From positions 1 through 64,000 of the forward strand of contig CAYPHA010000012.1 in the NCBI GenBank assembly GCA_964410215.1: a stretch of DNA of 64,000 nucleotides, written 5' to 3'. A program made the translations under genes and the position numbers. Positions within the stretch are counted from its first letter, which is position 1. The number at the start of each line of letters is the position of its first letter. Under the pieces are notes generated by a model. It was not told where the DNA came from. It worked only from the letters and a program-made list of their open reading frames with translations, and searched no databases. Source of the DNA: CAYPHA01 sp964410215. GTDB taxonomy: Bacteria > Calditrichota > Calditrichia > Calditrichales > CAYPHA01. Below are positions 44,512 through 53,800 of this stretch, piece by piece.

Positions 44512-45501
44512 ATGCAGGAACTTATAGATATTAACACGGATGTCTATCGACCTAAGATCCTCATAGTTGATGACTCTGTTGAAAATGTAGAAATACTTGA
44601 ACGCATCCTTGCGGATTCCGATTACCGGATCCATAAGGCCTATGACGGGCTCCAGGCAATAGAAAAGGTCAATCAGATGATTCCGGACCTGATATTGCTT
44701 GATGTGGTTATGCCCGGCTTGAGCGGATTTGAGGTAGCGGTACAGATTAAGGAAAATCCGGTGACCCGGCTTATACCGATTATCATGATAACCGCTCTTG
44801 ACGGCAGGGAAGAACGACTTAAAGGCCTCGATTCCGGTGTGGATGATTTCGTTACCAAACCGGTTAATATTTTTGAACTGCGTGCACGGGTACGAAACCT
44901 TCTCAGACTTCGCGAATATGTTAATGAGCTGGAACATGCCGAACAGGTGATTTTCAGCCTGGCCCGCGCGGTTGAAGCAAAGGATGAATACACGGAAGGG
45001 CATTGTGAGCGGCTCTCCTATCTGGCTGACCGTCTGGGCCGTCATCTTGACCTGAGTGAAAATGATCTTTTAATTCTGCGCCGGGGAGGTATCCTTCATG
45101 ATATTGGTAAAATTGCCATTGATGATGCCATTCTCTCCAAACCGGGAAAACTGACAGATGAAGAATTCGAAAAGATCAAAAAACATCCCGAGATCGGTGA
45201 ACGTATCTGTGCGCCCCTGAAAACACTGCAACCGGTTTTACCGACAATCCGTTCACACCAGGAACGATATGATGGAAGCGGATACCCGGACGGACTGAAG
45301 GGAGAGGAAATATCCATACATGCACGTATAATCGGTATTGTTGATTGTTATGATGCTTTGACGACCAAACGTCCTTACCGGCCGGCACTGGAAAAATCTG
45401 TTGCTATGGAAATTATGCAGGCGGAAACAGAACGCGGCCTGTGGGATCCCCTTCTTATCAACGAATTTATTAAAATTCTTGAAGAGGAAGAATATTTTTA
45501 A
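44512..45501 (+). CDS. response regulator with HD-GYP output domain
   Basis: A 329-residue c-di-GMP phosphodiesterase-type regulator. Receiver domain (residues 15-130) with acidic pocket VDDS, phosphorylated Asp in LLDVVMPG, and the conserved Lys in TKPVN. Then an HD-GYP domain: EGHCERLSYLA, HDIGKIAID, HPEIGERI, HQERYDGSGYPDGLKGEE and DCYDALTTKRPYR. Catalytic motifs look intact, so hydrolysis of c-di-GMP is likely. No partner histidine kinase is adjacent, although one lies at 47347. Confidence 0.93.
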   Translation: MQELIDINTDVYRPKILIVDDSVENVEILERILADSDYRIHKAYDGLQAIEKVNQMIPDLILLDVVMPGLSGFEVAVQIKENPVTRLIPIIMITALDGREERLKGLDSGVDDFVTKPVNIFELRARVRNLLRLREYVNELEHAEQVIFSLARAVEAKDEYTEGHCERLSYLADRLGRHLDLSENDLLILRRGGILHDIGKIAIDDAILSKPGKLTDEEFEKIKKHPEIGERICAPLKTLQPVLPTIRSHQERYDGSGYPDGLKGEEISIHARIIGIVDCYDALTTKRPYRPALEKSVAMEIMQAETERGLWDPLLINEFIKILEEEEYF

Positions 45502-45621
45502 TCAGCGTTCTCCAGATAATTTCAGACCAGCGATTCCGGCGTTTTAATTATTGTAATTTTATATAAAAATGTTTAATTTGCTCATGAATCATTTATCATA
45601 AACCACCATCGGGACCTTTAT

Positions 45622-45942
45622 ATGCGCATTGTGTCTGTATTTTTATGGATTGTATTTGCTGCCATTATATTATGGTTTTTTGCTATAAATCTCGATCAGT
45701 ATGTCACGATTAAATTATTTACCCGCGTTTATGAAGATGTTAATCTCGTCACCATTGTCTTCATCTCCATTTTTATCGGAGTCATCATCGGTGCATTGCT
45801 CCTCTCGGTCCAGGTGCTGAAAACGAAAAGCAGACTATCAGCTGCTCAAAAAGAAAACAAAAAGCTTCTTACTGAGTTGGACAATATCCGAAGTATCAAA
45901 CTAAACGACATACAAGCTTCAGGAGAAATACCTGAGGAATAA
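45622..45942 (+). CDS. LapA-domain (DUF1049) membrane protein
   Basis: A 106-residue protein with two membrane helices (residues 4-24 and 42-66) separated by the short loop NLDQYVTIKLFTRVYED, then a cytoplasmic coiled coil. This is the LapA/DUF1049 layout; relatives cooperate with LapB in lipopolysaccharide assembly, although lapB is not next door. Ribosome site is weak (GGGACC). Ends 26 to 44 bases before the SPOR gene. Confidence 0.8.
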   Translation: MRIVSVFLWIVFAAIILWFFAINLDQYVTIKLFTRVYEDVNLVTIVFISIFIGVIIGALLLSVQVLKTKSRLSAAQKENKKLLTELDNIRSIKLNDIQASGEIPEE

Positions 45943-45986
45943 CCGGCTCCGGCAGGTTAACGGATCATTTGAACAGGATAACTGAT

Positions 45987-46640
45987 ATGGGACGTTACTT
46001 TATACCTGTTATTTATATTATCAGCTTATTCCATTTTACAGTTACAGCGCAATCGTTTGATGGGCTGATTAAATTATATACAGATCAGAAGCATGAGCAG
46101 CTGAAAAAGGAGATCGATAAATTACCCGATGATCCTGAACTGTCGAATCCGGAAATTGCCTTTTTAAAAGCCCTTATCTCTCCAAACGCAGAGGAGGCAA
46201 AACGAATATACGAACGTTTATTTGACGCCGGCTCACCAAAGGTCAGATACCTGGCAGCGCAGAAACTGATGCAGTATCATTATGCCCGGGGTTATTATAT
46301 CACATCCGAAGACTATCAAAAATACCTGCTCAAGAATGAGAAAGATCTACGGCCCGGGGATGATCGCAACCTGTTAAGCAATACGTACCAGGTGGAAGAT
46401 GATCCCGCTCCAGCGTTTTATATTCAGGTCGGTGCTTTCGGGCATCAGGACAATGCGGAGCAATTACAATCCATGCTGGAAACTCAAAATATAAAATGTT
46501 CCATTGTTCCCCGTAACATCGGAGGAAATAAACTGTTTTGTGTCTGGATAAAGGGAAAAACGTCATTGGATGAAACGATTTCATTCGCCAATGATATAAA
46601 AGAGCGATACGATCTAAATTACCGTATTATTAAAGAGTAA
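45987..46640 (+). CDS. SPOR-domain exported protein
   Basis: A 217-residue protein with a signal peptide (MGRYFIPVIYIISLFHFTVTAQS), a helical TPR-like middle (IAFLKALISPNAEEAKRIYERLF) and a C-terminal SPOR domain (FYIQVGAFGHQDNAEQLQSML ... YDLNYRIIKE), which binds denuded glycan strands of peptidoglycan. Start chosen at ATG 45987 with AGGA upstream; a TTG six codons earlier is in frame. Probably cotranscribed with the downstream Crp-family regulator (13 bases). Confidence 0.82.
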   Translation: MGRYFIPVIYIISLFHFTVTAQSFDGLIKLYTDQKHEQLKKEIDKLPDDPELSNPEIAFLKALISPNAEEAKRIYERLFDAGSPKVRYLAAQKLMQYHYARGYYITSEDYQKYLLKNEKDLRPGDDRNLLSNTYQVEDDPAPAFYIQVGAFGHQDNAEQLQSMLETQNIKCSIVPRNIGGNKLFCVWIKGKTSLDETISFANDIKERYDLNYRIIKE

Positions 46641-46653
46641 AGGTCCCACTGCA

Positions 46654-47331
46654 ATGGATACGCATGCATTAAGAACCATACCCCTCTTTTCTGAATTGAG
46701 CGACGAGGAAATCAAGGCCATATCTGACGTTGCCGTTAAACAGTTTTATAAAAAGGATAATATGGTGCTGATCGAAGAAGAAGTCGGTTCCACCATGTTT
46801 GTGATACTGGACGGACGTGTAAAAATTTCCAGAATCAGCGATGAAGGACGGGAAGTCATTTTATCCATTCTGTGTGATGGTGATTTCTTCGGTGAAATGT
46901 CCATTCTTGACGGACAAACCCGCAGTGCCAATGCCGTGACCCTCGAAGATACAAATCTGCTTATTTTCCGGCGTGAGAATTTTCTGCAGATGTTATATGA
47001 TTATCCGCAAATTGCCATTAACCTGTTAAAAGAGCTTGCCCAACGCCTGCGTCGAAGTGATTCGCAGATCAAAAGTTTGTCTTTGCAGAATGCACTGGGG
47101 AAAGTTGCCTCAACATTACTGCGGATAGCTGATGATTCCGGTACCATAAAACAGGGGAAAGTGGAAATTTCCCAACTGCCGCCTCAACAGGATCTGGCAA
47201 ATATGGCAGGTACCAGCAGGGAAACGATCTCGCGCGTTATCAAATCACTGAGCCATCTTGGTTATGTAACGAAGCAGGGCGGTAAACTGATTATCCTCGA
47301 TTACGAACGCTTCCGGCATGATTTTTCCTAA
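46654..47331 (+). CDS. Crp/Fnr-family transcription regulator
   Basis: A 225-residue regulator. Cyclic nucleotide-binding beta-barrel with GSTMFVILDGRVKISR and DGDFFGEMSILDGQTRSANAV, a dimerisation helix, and a C-terminal Crp-type HTH (QDLANMAGTSRETISRVIKSL). No N-terminal or internal cysteine set for an FNR-type 4Fe-4S cluster is seen, and the phosphate-binding Arg context resembles Crp-like sensors of small ligands. It precedes a histidine kinase gene by 15 bases. Confidence 0.92.
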   Translation: MDTHALRTIPLFSELSDEEIKAISDVAVKQFYKKDNMVLIEEEVGSTMFVILDGRVKISRISDEGREVILSILCDGDFFGEMSILDGQTRSANAVTLEDTNLLIFRRENFLQMLYDYPQIAINLLKELAQRLRRSDSQIKSLSLQNALGKVASTLLRIADDSGTIKQGKVEISQLPPQQDLANMAGTSRETISRVIKSLSHLGYVTKQGGKLIILDYERFRHDFS

Positions 47332-47346
47332 CAACGAATTAATATT

Positions 47347-49434
47347 ATGAAAATAAAGCCTGTTCAGCGAAAAATTGCCTTTGTCTCCGAAAATAACGGG
47401 CGCTTTGAGATTTTTTCCCAATACCTGGCCGATCCCACCAACAAGATCACATCCTGTACATTGAACCAGGCTGTTAACAAAATACTTATTGAGGAACCGT
47501 TCGACCTGGTCGTGATTGATGCCGTCTCTATTACAGATTTGGATTACCGGGTACTTGAGCCGATACGGTCTCATTCCAAACTGGCCAGAATAACGATTAT
47601 TTTCATCCTCAACCCGGAACAAAATACCCTGAAAAGGCAGGTCTACAAGAATCCATACAATTACATCGTTATTGAGCCGGTCGACAAATATTCCTTCCTG
47701 TCATTGATCTCAACATCGATGCATCTCGGACAGTTAGAGAAACGCGTTTCCCTTTATGAAGACATCATAGAAGGTGAAAAACGGCTTATTTCGTATATGG
47801 ATGAGTTGCTGGAATTAAGCCGTATCCAGAAATACTCAAGAGAAAAACCCCTTTACCATCATTTGCAGAAAGAATTTGTAAAACGGCTCGAACTGGCGAT
47901 GGCTGTTGAATTCGCGATTGTTTCCTTCTATGATCCGGTTAATAAAACACTTCATTTTCAACTGTTGGATGAATCCTCAAAAAAACCGGTTAAAAAGCAT
48001 GTCATTACATTGCGAAAATCCGCTGTCGGCAGGCTGTTGAAAGAAAATATGCCCAAAATTTTTGAGCACCACCTGCTGCTGGATCCCTTTGTTCAGGAAC
48101 TGGAAGAATCGCTGGGTTTTAAAATCTCCGGAATGCTGTTTGTACCTCTGGTCGTTTTTCATAAACCCCAGGGGGCGCTGATACTGGTCAATAAAGTCTA
48201 CCGGACCGAATTTTCGGAAAATGACCTGGCCTTTGTACTGATTGCAGCTCAGCGTATTATCCATCATCTGGAAACATTGAACCTGAAGCATTTTAATCAT
48301 GCTGATGCCCATCCGGCCGCCCTTACCATGAGAGTATCCGGAAAATATCAGCTCTTCGATGATTTGCTCGAATCAGTAAATTTTGGCGTGATCGTGTTTG
48401 ATGACCAGGAAAAGATCAGTTTTTTAAATAAGGCCGCACGGGAATTGCTCCACATAAAAGGAGAACCGGAAAAACTGGATAAAATTCTTGACGAAAAGGC
48501 CTATAGCCAGTTTAAAATGTCCCTTGAACAGAAAGATTTACCTGTTAAAAGAGAAGAAATACAGATCCGGGTTAAAGACAGCGGCGATCATTATCTTGGG
48601 TATTCGGTTTATCCCCTGCGCGATTCGCACGAAAGCGGGGAACGTGTGCTTATTTTTTCGGAAATCTCGCAAACCAAACGTATTCAGGCGGAAATCATCC
48701 GTATGGATCGCATGGCATCCCTGGGTATATTGAGCTCGGGTATTGCCCACGAGATACGAAATCCGCTTGCCGGTATCAAGGCCATGGCCCAGACACTGGA
48801 AGAAGAACTCGAGGCTGAATCACACCTCGTGGAATATGTGGAACGCATTCTGCGCCAGGTAAACCGGCTGGAGGGCCTGCTCAAAACATTTTTTTCCTAT
48901 GCCAAACCGCAACGACCCAACCCAAAACCGTGTCAAATCGAAAACATCATCCGCGAAGTACTCCCTCTGTTCGAACGAAAAATGAAAGAAGAAAATATCA
49001 CAGTGAATCAGGAGTATACTCAGGACCTGTATGGAATTTTCGTAGATTCCAGTCAGATTGAACAGGTTATTTTTAACCTCGTTATTAATTCCATCCAGGC
49101 CATTAAGGACGGCGGTGCCATCAATATCGTCGCCCGGAATGCGGATGACCGTTTGCCTACAATTGACCGGAGGCTGCGTTCTCCCGGCCTGCTGTCCGAC
49201 AAATATATTGAAATCAGCATTTATGATAACGGACCGGGTATTCCGCCGGATATACGGGATAATATTTTTAATCCTTTTTTCACGACAAAAGCAAACGGGA
49301 CCGGCCTCGGGCTTTCCATTGTATACCAGATTGTGAAAGAGCATGGTGGTCAGATCGATGTGGAAAGCGGGTCCGAAACCGGTACTGAATTCAGCATACT
49401 CCTGCCGGCGGTTGTAGAACACCCGGCATCATAA
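47347..49434 (+). CDS. cytoplasmic hybrid-like sensor histidine kinase (pseudo-receiver, GAF, PAS)
   Basis: A 695-residue soluble kinase. Order: N-terminal receiver-like fold (residues 5-120, VVIDAVS in place of a clear phospho-Asp pocket), a GAF domain (about 165-315), a PAS domain (FDDLLESVNFGVIVFDDQEKISFLNKAA), HisKA with the H-box GIAHEIRNPLAG (His about 466), and HATPase with N-box NLVINSIQA, DNGPGIP and GTGLGLSIV. Motifs are complete, unlike the kinase at 3153. Closest regulator gene is the HD-GYP protein at 44512, though no pairing is shown. Confidence 0.9.
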   Translation: MKIKPVQRKIAFVSENNGRFEIFSQYLADPTNKITSCTLNQAVNKILIEEPFDLVVIDAVSITDLDYRVLEPIRSHSKLARITIIFILNPEQNTLKRQVYKNPYNYIVIEPVDKYSFLSLISTSMHLGQLEKRVSLYEDIIEGEKRLISYMDELLELSRIQKYSREKPLYHHLQKEFVKRLELAMAVEFAIVSFYDPVNKTLHFQLLDESSKKPVKKHVITLRKSAVGRLLKENMPKIFEHHLLLDPFVQELEESLGFKISGMLFVPLVVFHKPQGALILVNKVYRTEFSENDLAFVLIAAQRIIHHLETLNLKHFNHADAHPAALTMRVSGKYQLFDDLLESVNFGVIVFDDQEKISFLNKAARELLHIKGEPEKLDKILDEKAYSQFKMSLEQKDLPVKREEIQIRVKDSGDHYLGYSVYPLRDSHESGERVLIFSEISQTKRIQAEIIRMDRMASLGILSSGIAHEIRNPLAGIKAMAQTLEEELEAESHLVEYVERILRQVNRLEGLLKTFFSYAKPQRPNPKPCQIENIIREVLPLFERKMKEENITVNQEYTQDLYGIFVDSSQIEQVIFNLVINSIQAIKDGGAINIVARNADDRLPTIDRRLRSPGLLSDKYIEISIYDNGPGIPPDIRDNIFNPFFTTKANGTGLGLSIVYQIVKEHGGQIDVESGSETGTEFSILLPAVVEHPAS

Positions 49435-49438
49435 GATC

Positions 49439-50239
49439 ATGGGACGCATTATCTTTTCGGAACTTTTTTACATTCTGGCTGGAATGGCAGCGGGTCTGCT
49501 GAGTTCCGTTCTCGGTATCGGTGGCGGCATTGTCATGATTCCCGTATTAACCCTCATTTTCAATCTTACGCACCAGGAAGCGATTGCCACAAGTCTGCTT
49601 ACAATCTTTTTCATTACCGGCCTCAATGTCTTTCGCTTTCAGGCAAAGAAGGCGATTAACTGGCGACTCATCCTGACGGTTGTTCTTTTCTCAGCCACTT
49701 TTTCCATGATTGCCGCCTATATCGCTATACGCATCCCTGAAAAATGGTTACTGGCCTTTTTTGTCGCTTTTATCTTGTATCTGAGTGCGAAAACCTTCCG
49801 GCTTGGAGCGCTTCATGAGACCGGCACATCCCCTGAGAACAAGTACCTTCTTCCCGGTATCATCGGCTCTCTCAGCGGTTTTATCGCCGGTTTCGCGGGT
49901 GTAGGAGGTGGGGCTATCACAACGCCCTTACTGTTGTCATATCGCCTCTCAACGAATGAAAGGGTCGTACCGGATTCCAATGCGATCATGATGATCACAT
50001 CCGCATTCGGATGCCTACTCTTTGCTTTTTCGGAAACTGACATCACCGGTGATCCCTGGCAAATCGGCTATATCCATGTCAATATGGCCCTGGCACTGTT
50101 TCTTGGGGCCGTACCCTTCGCATTGACAGGCAGCCATTTTCAGCACCGTTTCCCCTTAATCTGGCGAAAAACACTGCTGGCAGCTTTCCTCATAATCATT
50201 GGTATACGAATGGCCGTGAAGCTTTTTATACTGCTTTGA
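49439..50239 (+). CDS. TauE/SafE-family anion permease
   Basis: A 266-residue membrane protein with about eight helices in two homologous halves, each opening with a Gly-rich motif (GIGGGIVMIPVL and GVGGGAITTPLL), the signature of the sulfite/organosulfonate exporter family TauE/SafE. The substrate is not predictable. Follows the histidine kinase stop by four bases, likely cotranscribed. Confidence 0.88.
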   Translation: MGRIIFSELFYILAGMAAGLLSSVLGIGGGIVMIPVLTLIFNLTHQEAIATSLLTIFFITGLNVFRFQAKKAINWRLILTVVLFSATFSMIAAYIAIRIPEKWLLAFFVAFILYLSAKTFRLGALHETGTSPENKYLLPGIIGSLSGFIAGFAGVGGGAITTPLLLSYRLSTNERVVPDSNAIMMITSAFGCLLFAFSETDITGDPWQIGYIHVNMALALFLGAVPFALTGSHFQHRFPLIWRKTLLAAFLIIIGIRMAVKLFILL

Positions 50240-50260
50240 AGACATCAAAAACAACTTTAC

Positions 50261-50290
50261 TTGTTTTACTCAATTAAGTATCTTTATACT
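50261..50290 (+). promoter_or_regulatory. possible promoter of the OPT transporter gene
   Basis: TTGTTT (50261-50266), 18 bases, TATACT (50285-50290). Matches are moderate; it lies about 60 bases before the start codon at 50352. Confidence 0.35.
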
Positions 50291-50351
50291 TTATTCTCTT
50301 GCAATTGCACACGATTTACCAACGTAACAATCATATAAAACGGGAGTTGAT

Positions 50352-52385
50352 ATGGAAATTCAATCAGGCGGGAAAGGTTTACCTGAAAATGCATACCGCC
50401 CCTTGAAAGATGGGGAAGTGTACAAACCGGTTGTGCCGGATGATGCACCCTTACCGGAATTAACGGGTTATTCACTCTTCTGGGGACTGTTCTATGCCGT
50501 CGTCTTTTCTGCAGCCGCGGCCTATCTGGGATTAAAAATCGGTCAGGTTTTCGAGGCAGCCATTCCAATTGCCATACTTGCCGTCGGTCTTTCTTCCCTG
50601 ATTAAACGTAAAAATGCACTTTCGGAGAATGTTATCATACAATCCATAGGTGCCAGTTCGGGAGTCATTGTTGCCGGTGCCATTTTTACTATTCCCGGTT
50701 TATATATCCTGGGATTGGATGCTTCCTTCTTTCAGGTTTTCCTGGCCTCACTGTTCGGCGGTATCCTGGGTATTGTTTTCCTGATTCCGTTCCGGCGCTA
50801 TTTTGTTAAAGAAATGCATGGTGAATTTCCATTTCCGGAAGCGACTGCCACAACCGAAGTGCTGGTTGCCGGTGAATCGGGTGGGAAACAGGCTAAAATC
50901 CTGTTAAAGGCCCTTTTTGTCGGCGGTCTCTATGATTTTATGGTTTCCGGGCTCGGGTTTTGGAAAGAAGTTGTTTCCACCAATGTTTTCGGCTGGGGAC
51001 GCCAGCTTATCGAAGCGACACGCCTGGAATTCCGGCTGAATATCGGTGCCGCAGTGATGGGACTGGGGTATATTGTCGGACTCAAATATGCATTGATCAT
51101 TGCAAGCGGTTCCTTCCTGGCCTGGTGGGTTATACTTCCGGCGATCTATTATATCGGGCAGTTCAACCCGGAACCCATCCTGGGCGCCGTTAAGCCCATC
51201 ATTGATATGAGTCCCTCTGAAATATTCAGCAATTATGTTCGCCATGTCGGTATCGGAGGTATTGCCGCAGCCGGGCTGATCGGTATTATTAAATCACATA
51301 AAATTATCTTCGGGGCATTCAAGCTGGCCCTGAAAGAACTGGGCGGTAAGCAGCTTTCCGAAGAAAATGGTACCAGCCAGCAGCGGACGCAAACAGATAT
51401 GAAGATGAAATGGGTCGTTGTTCTTATCGTCAGCGCGCTGCTTGGTATCTTTGCATTTTTTCTGCTGCTGGTCGTAAACGGGAATGTCCTTTACGCGTTT
51501 ACCGGCCTGGCCATTGTTACCATCATTTCCTTTTTGTTTACAACCGTTGCGGCAAGAGCCATAGCCATCGTGGGCACGAATCCCGTCTCCGGAATGACCC
51601 TCATGACACTGATCATCTCATCGGTTATCCTGGTCTCTATCGGCTTGCGTGGCGATGAAGGTATGCTGGCGGCACTATTGATCGGCGGTGTTGTCTGTAC
51701 CGCTCTTTCCATGGCCGGCGGTTTTATCACGGACCTGAAAATCGGTTACTGGCTCGGTACAACGCCCCAAACCCAGCAGCGCTGGAAGTTCCTGGGTACG
51801 CTCTTTGCCGCGGCCTCAGTAGGAATCGTCATTTTTATGCTGAATGAAACGTACGGGTTTGGCGCGGAGGCCGGACCCAATGCCCTGGAGGCGCCCCAGG
51901 CTTCGGCCATGGCAGCAGTACTCGAGCCACTGATGACCGGACAACCGGCACCATGGCTGATGTACCTGGCCGGTATTATTCTGGCGATTGTACTGGAATT
52001 CATCGGAATACCACCGCTTGCCTTTGCCCTGGGCATGTATCTTCCCATTCACCTGAATACGCCGATTCTTGCCGGCGGTATCATTGCTCATTTCGTTTCA
52101 AAAAGCTCAACTGATGCCAAACTGGTCACGGCAAGAAAGGAGAGGGGAACGCTGATTGCTTCCGGATTCATTGCCGGAGGTGCCATCATGGGCGTACTGG
52201 CCGCGGCTATTGTCTATGCCGGGCAGTTGATAACAGGAGACGCGAAATGGAACATGATGGTGGCCCTGGGCACGGAACACTGGGCGGAACACATGGCTGG
52301 CGGCGAGATACTCGGTTTCGTGATGTTTGTTTTGTTGTTAATTTATATGTATCATGACTCAAAAAAAGCGGAAATTGAACGATAG
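50352..52385 (+). CDS. OPT-family oligopeptide/metal-chelate transporter
   Basis: A 677-residue membrane protein with about 15 helices. The N-terminal YRPLKDGEVYKPVVPDDAPLPELTGYSL and the motifs LKIGQVFEAAIPIAIL, EFPFPEATATTEVLVAGESGG and GIPPLAFALGMYLPIHLNTPILAGG define the bacterial OPT family (proton-coupled oligopeptide carriers). Strong ribosome site CGGGAGTTG. A hairpin follows at 52399. Peptide uptake is the family role; direct evidence is absent. Confidence 0.92.
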   Translation: MEIQSGGKGLPENAYRPLKDGEVYKPVVPDDAPLPELTGYSLFWGLFYAVVFSAAAAYLGLKIGQVFEAAIPIAILAVGLSSLIKRKNALSENVIIQSIGASSGVIVAGAIFTIPGLYILGLDASFFQVFLASLFGGILGIVFLIPFRRYFVKEMHGEFPFPEATATTEVLVAGESGGKQAKILLKALFVGGLYDFMVSGLGFWKEVVSTNVFGWGRQLIEATRLEFRLNIGAAVMGLGYIVGLKYALIIASGSFLAWWVILPAIYYIGQFNPEPILGAVKPIIDMSPSEIFSNYVRHVGIGGIAAAGLIGIIKSHKIIFGAFKLALKELGGKQLSEENGTSQQRTQTDMKMKWVVVLIVSALLGIFAFFLLLVVNGNVLYAFTGLAIVTIISFLFTTVAARAIAIVGTNPVSGMTLMTLIISSVILVSIGLRGDEGMLAALLIGGVVCTALSMAGGFITDLKIGYWLGTTPQTQQRWKFLGTLFAAASVGIVIFMLNETYGFGAEAGPNALEAPQASAMAAVLEPLMTGQPAPWLMYLAGIILAIVLEFIGIPPLAFALGMYLPIHLNTPILAGGIIAHFVSKSSTDAKLVTARKERGTLIASGFIAGGAIMGVLAAAIVYAGQLITGDAKWNMMVALGTEHWAEHMAGGEILGFVMFVLLLIYMYHDSKKAEIER

Positions 52386-52398
52386 TAAATAACAGGTA

Positions 52399-52425
52399 CA
52401 GGCTGGCTGGCTGTCGGCCAGCCTG
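52399..52425 (+). terminator. hairpin after OPT gene (weak terminator)
   Basis: CAGGCTGGC and GCCAGCCTG form a perfect 9-bp stem with a 9-base loop, just after the stop codon. There is only AATTATT behind it, so termination may be inefficient or Rho-aided. Confidence 0.5.
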
Positions 52426-52501
52426 AATTATTGACTAGAGTGCGGCGATTCCCTAAATTCATTACATATTCAAGCCGCAATGATTCTCATTGGGAGGCAG
52501 G

Positions 52502-52690
52502 TTGTTACTTCCGCAAAAGAAACACCGGACCTTCAATTTGTCTGGAAAAACGGGCCATAATCTGAGTTATAACCGGGATCACCGGATTAAAATTGAACGT
52601 CTGCCGCAAAGAAAGGTAAAACCCGTCTGGTGGACACTGGGCCTGTTCCTTCTGGTACTTTTAATTTATTATTATCTTGGAAAATTTTAG
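52502..52690 (+). CDS. small single-helix membrane protein
   Basis: A 62-residue protein: a basic, Lys/Arg-rich N-terminal half (KKHRTFNLSGKTGHN ... IKIERLPQRKVKP) followed by one helix (VWWTLGLFLLVLLIYYYLG). No ATG fits; the TTG at 52502 follows GGGAGG by four bases, and a TTG four codons upstream is less well placed. It precedes the CNBD gene by 27 bases. Orientation by the positive-inside rule puts the N-terminus in the cytoplasm. Unknown function; reality is moderately supported. Confidence 0.55.
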   Translation: MLLPQKKHRTFNLSGKTGHNLSYNRDHRIKIERLPQRKVKPVWWTLGLFLLVLLIYYYLGKF

Positions 52691-52717
52691 ATCCTGCTTT
52701 TCAGGAGGCACTCACGA

Positions 52718-53800
52718 ATGATACAAATCGGACAGATTATTAAACAGGTTCCCATATTCAGGATGCTGGGTAAAGAAAGCATCGATTTTATTGTTGAACG
52801 TTTCAAATTCAAAACTTTTGATTCAAAAGATACCGTCTGCAAAATGGGAGATCCCGGAGATGAAATGTATGTGATTATCAGCGGAGAGGTAAATATCTGT
52901 GTTTCCGCTGATGAGGGTGCTACTGAACAGGTAGTGGCTACACTTGGTCCGGGCGACTATTTCGGAGAGATGGCGCTGCTGACAGGGGAACCGCGGTCTG
53001 CTTCGGTCATTACAACCAAACCGAGTGAGATGTTTGTCCTCTATAAAAATGATTTTGATGTCATCCTCGAGAAATATCCTTCCATATCACTCAGTATGGG
53101 GAAAATTGTCAGCCGGCGCCTGCGTGAAACGCTGAAAAAAGCTTCCAGCCTTCCAAAAATTGAAAAAATAGAATCCATGCAGGGGGGGCCATCCGGAAAT
53201 TTAAAAGATGTTCCCCTGGTCGACCTTATCAGTTTCTGTGAGAGTAATTCCCTTTCCGGAACAATGACAATTGAATCACCGTCGGGACAAGGATCATTTG
53301 AGTTTCAAAGCGGCGAGATTGTCGGTGTCCTTATGGGCAATATGAAAGATGATCAGGCACTCGATGAGATGCTCAACTGGCAGGAAGGGCGTTTTGAGAT
53401 CAAAGTACGGCCGCTCACACTTCAGCAGAAGAAGACCGGAACGAGCGATGTTAAAAATATGCTTATCGTTAATAATTCTCTTGTGGTGAGGAAAGTCATT
53501 GAACGGGCCTTTAAGGGGCTGGGATATGGCGTTAAAACAGCAAAAAATATTGATGAAGCGTCAAAAGAGATTGACCGTTCCATTCCGCACATCATCATAT
53601 CCGATGTCAAACTCGCCGACGGGAGCGGACTCGATTTTCTGCAGAAGGTCCGGCAAAAAGATGAAATACCCTTTATTTTTATTACCGATGATTCTGTGAA
53701 GGAAGAGTTTGAGAACCGGATCAAAGCGTTCGGTAAAGCTGAACTGACCAAGACCCATGAAGTCAGTGAAATTGTTAAATTAGTGGAAAATACACTTTAA
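52718..53800 (+). CDS. CNBD-DUF4388 protein with degenerate receiver
   Basis: A 360-residue signalling protein. Residues 10-130 are a cyclic nucleotide-binding domain (GDPGDEMYVIISGEVNI, GPGDYFGEMALLTGEPRSASV). Residues 165-240 are a DUF4388 domain (LKDVPLVDLISFCESNSLSGTMTI). The C-terminal 115 residues form a receiver: phospho-site Asp in IIISDVKLADGSG is kept, but the acidic pair is VNNS instead of VDDS, so phosphorylation is doubtful. Strong ribosome site CAGGAGG. It abuts its paralogue directly. Confidence 0.85.
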   Translation: MIQIGQIIKQVPIFRMLGKESIDFIVERFKFKTFDSKDTVCKMGDPGDEMYVIISGEVNICVSADEGATEQVVATLGPGDYFGEMALLTGEPRSASVITTKPSEMFVLYKNDFDVILEKYPSISLSMGKIVSRRLRETLKKASSLPKIEKIESMQGGPSGNLKDVPLVDLISFCESNSLSGTMTIESPSGQGSFEFQSGEIVGVLMGNMKDDQALDEMLNWQEGRFEIKVRPLTLQQKKTGTSDVKNMLIVNNSLVVRKVIERAFKGLGYGVKTAKNIDEASKEIDRSIPHIIISDVKLADGSGLDFLQKVRQKDEIPFIFITDDSVKEEFENRIKAFGKAELTKTHEVSEIVKLVENTL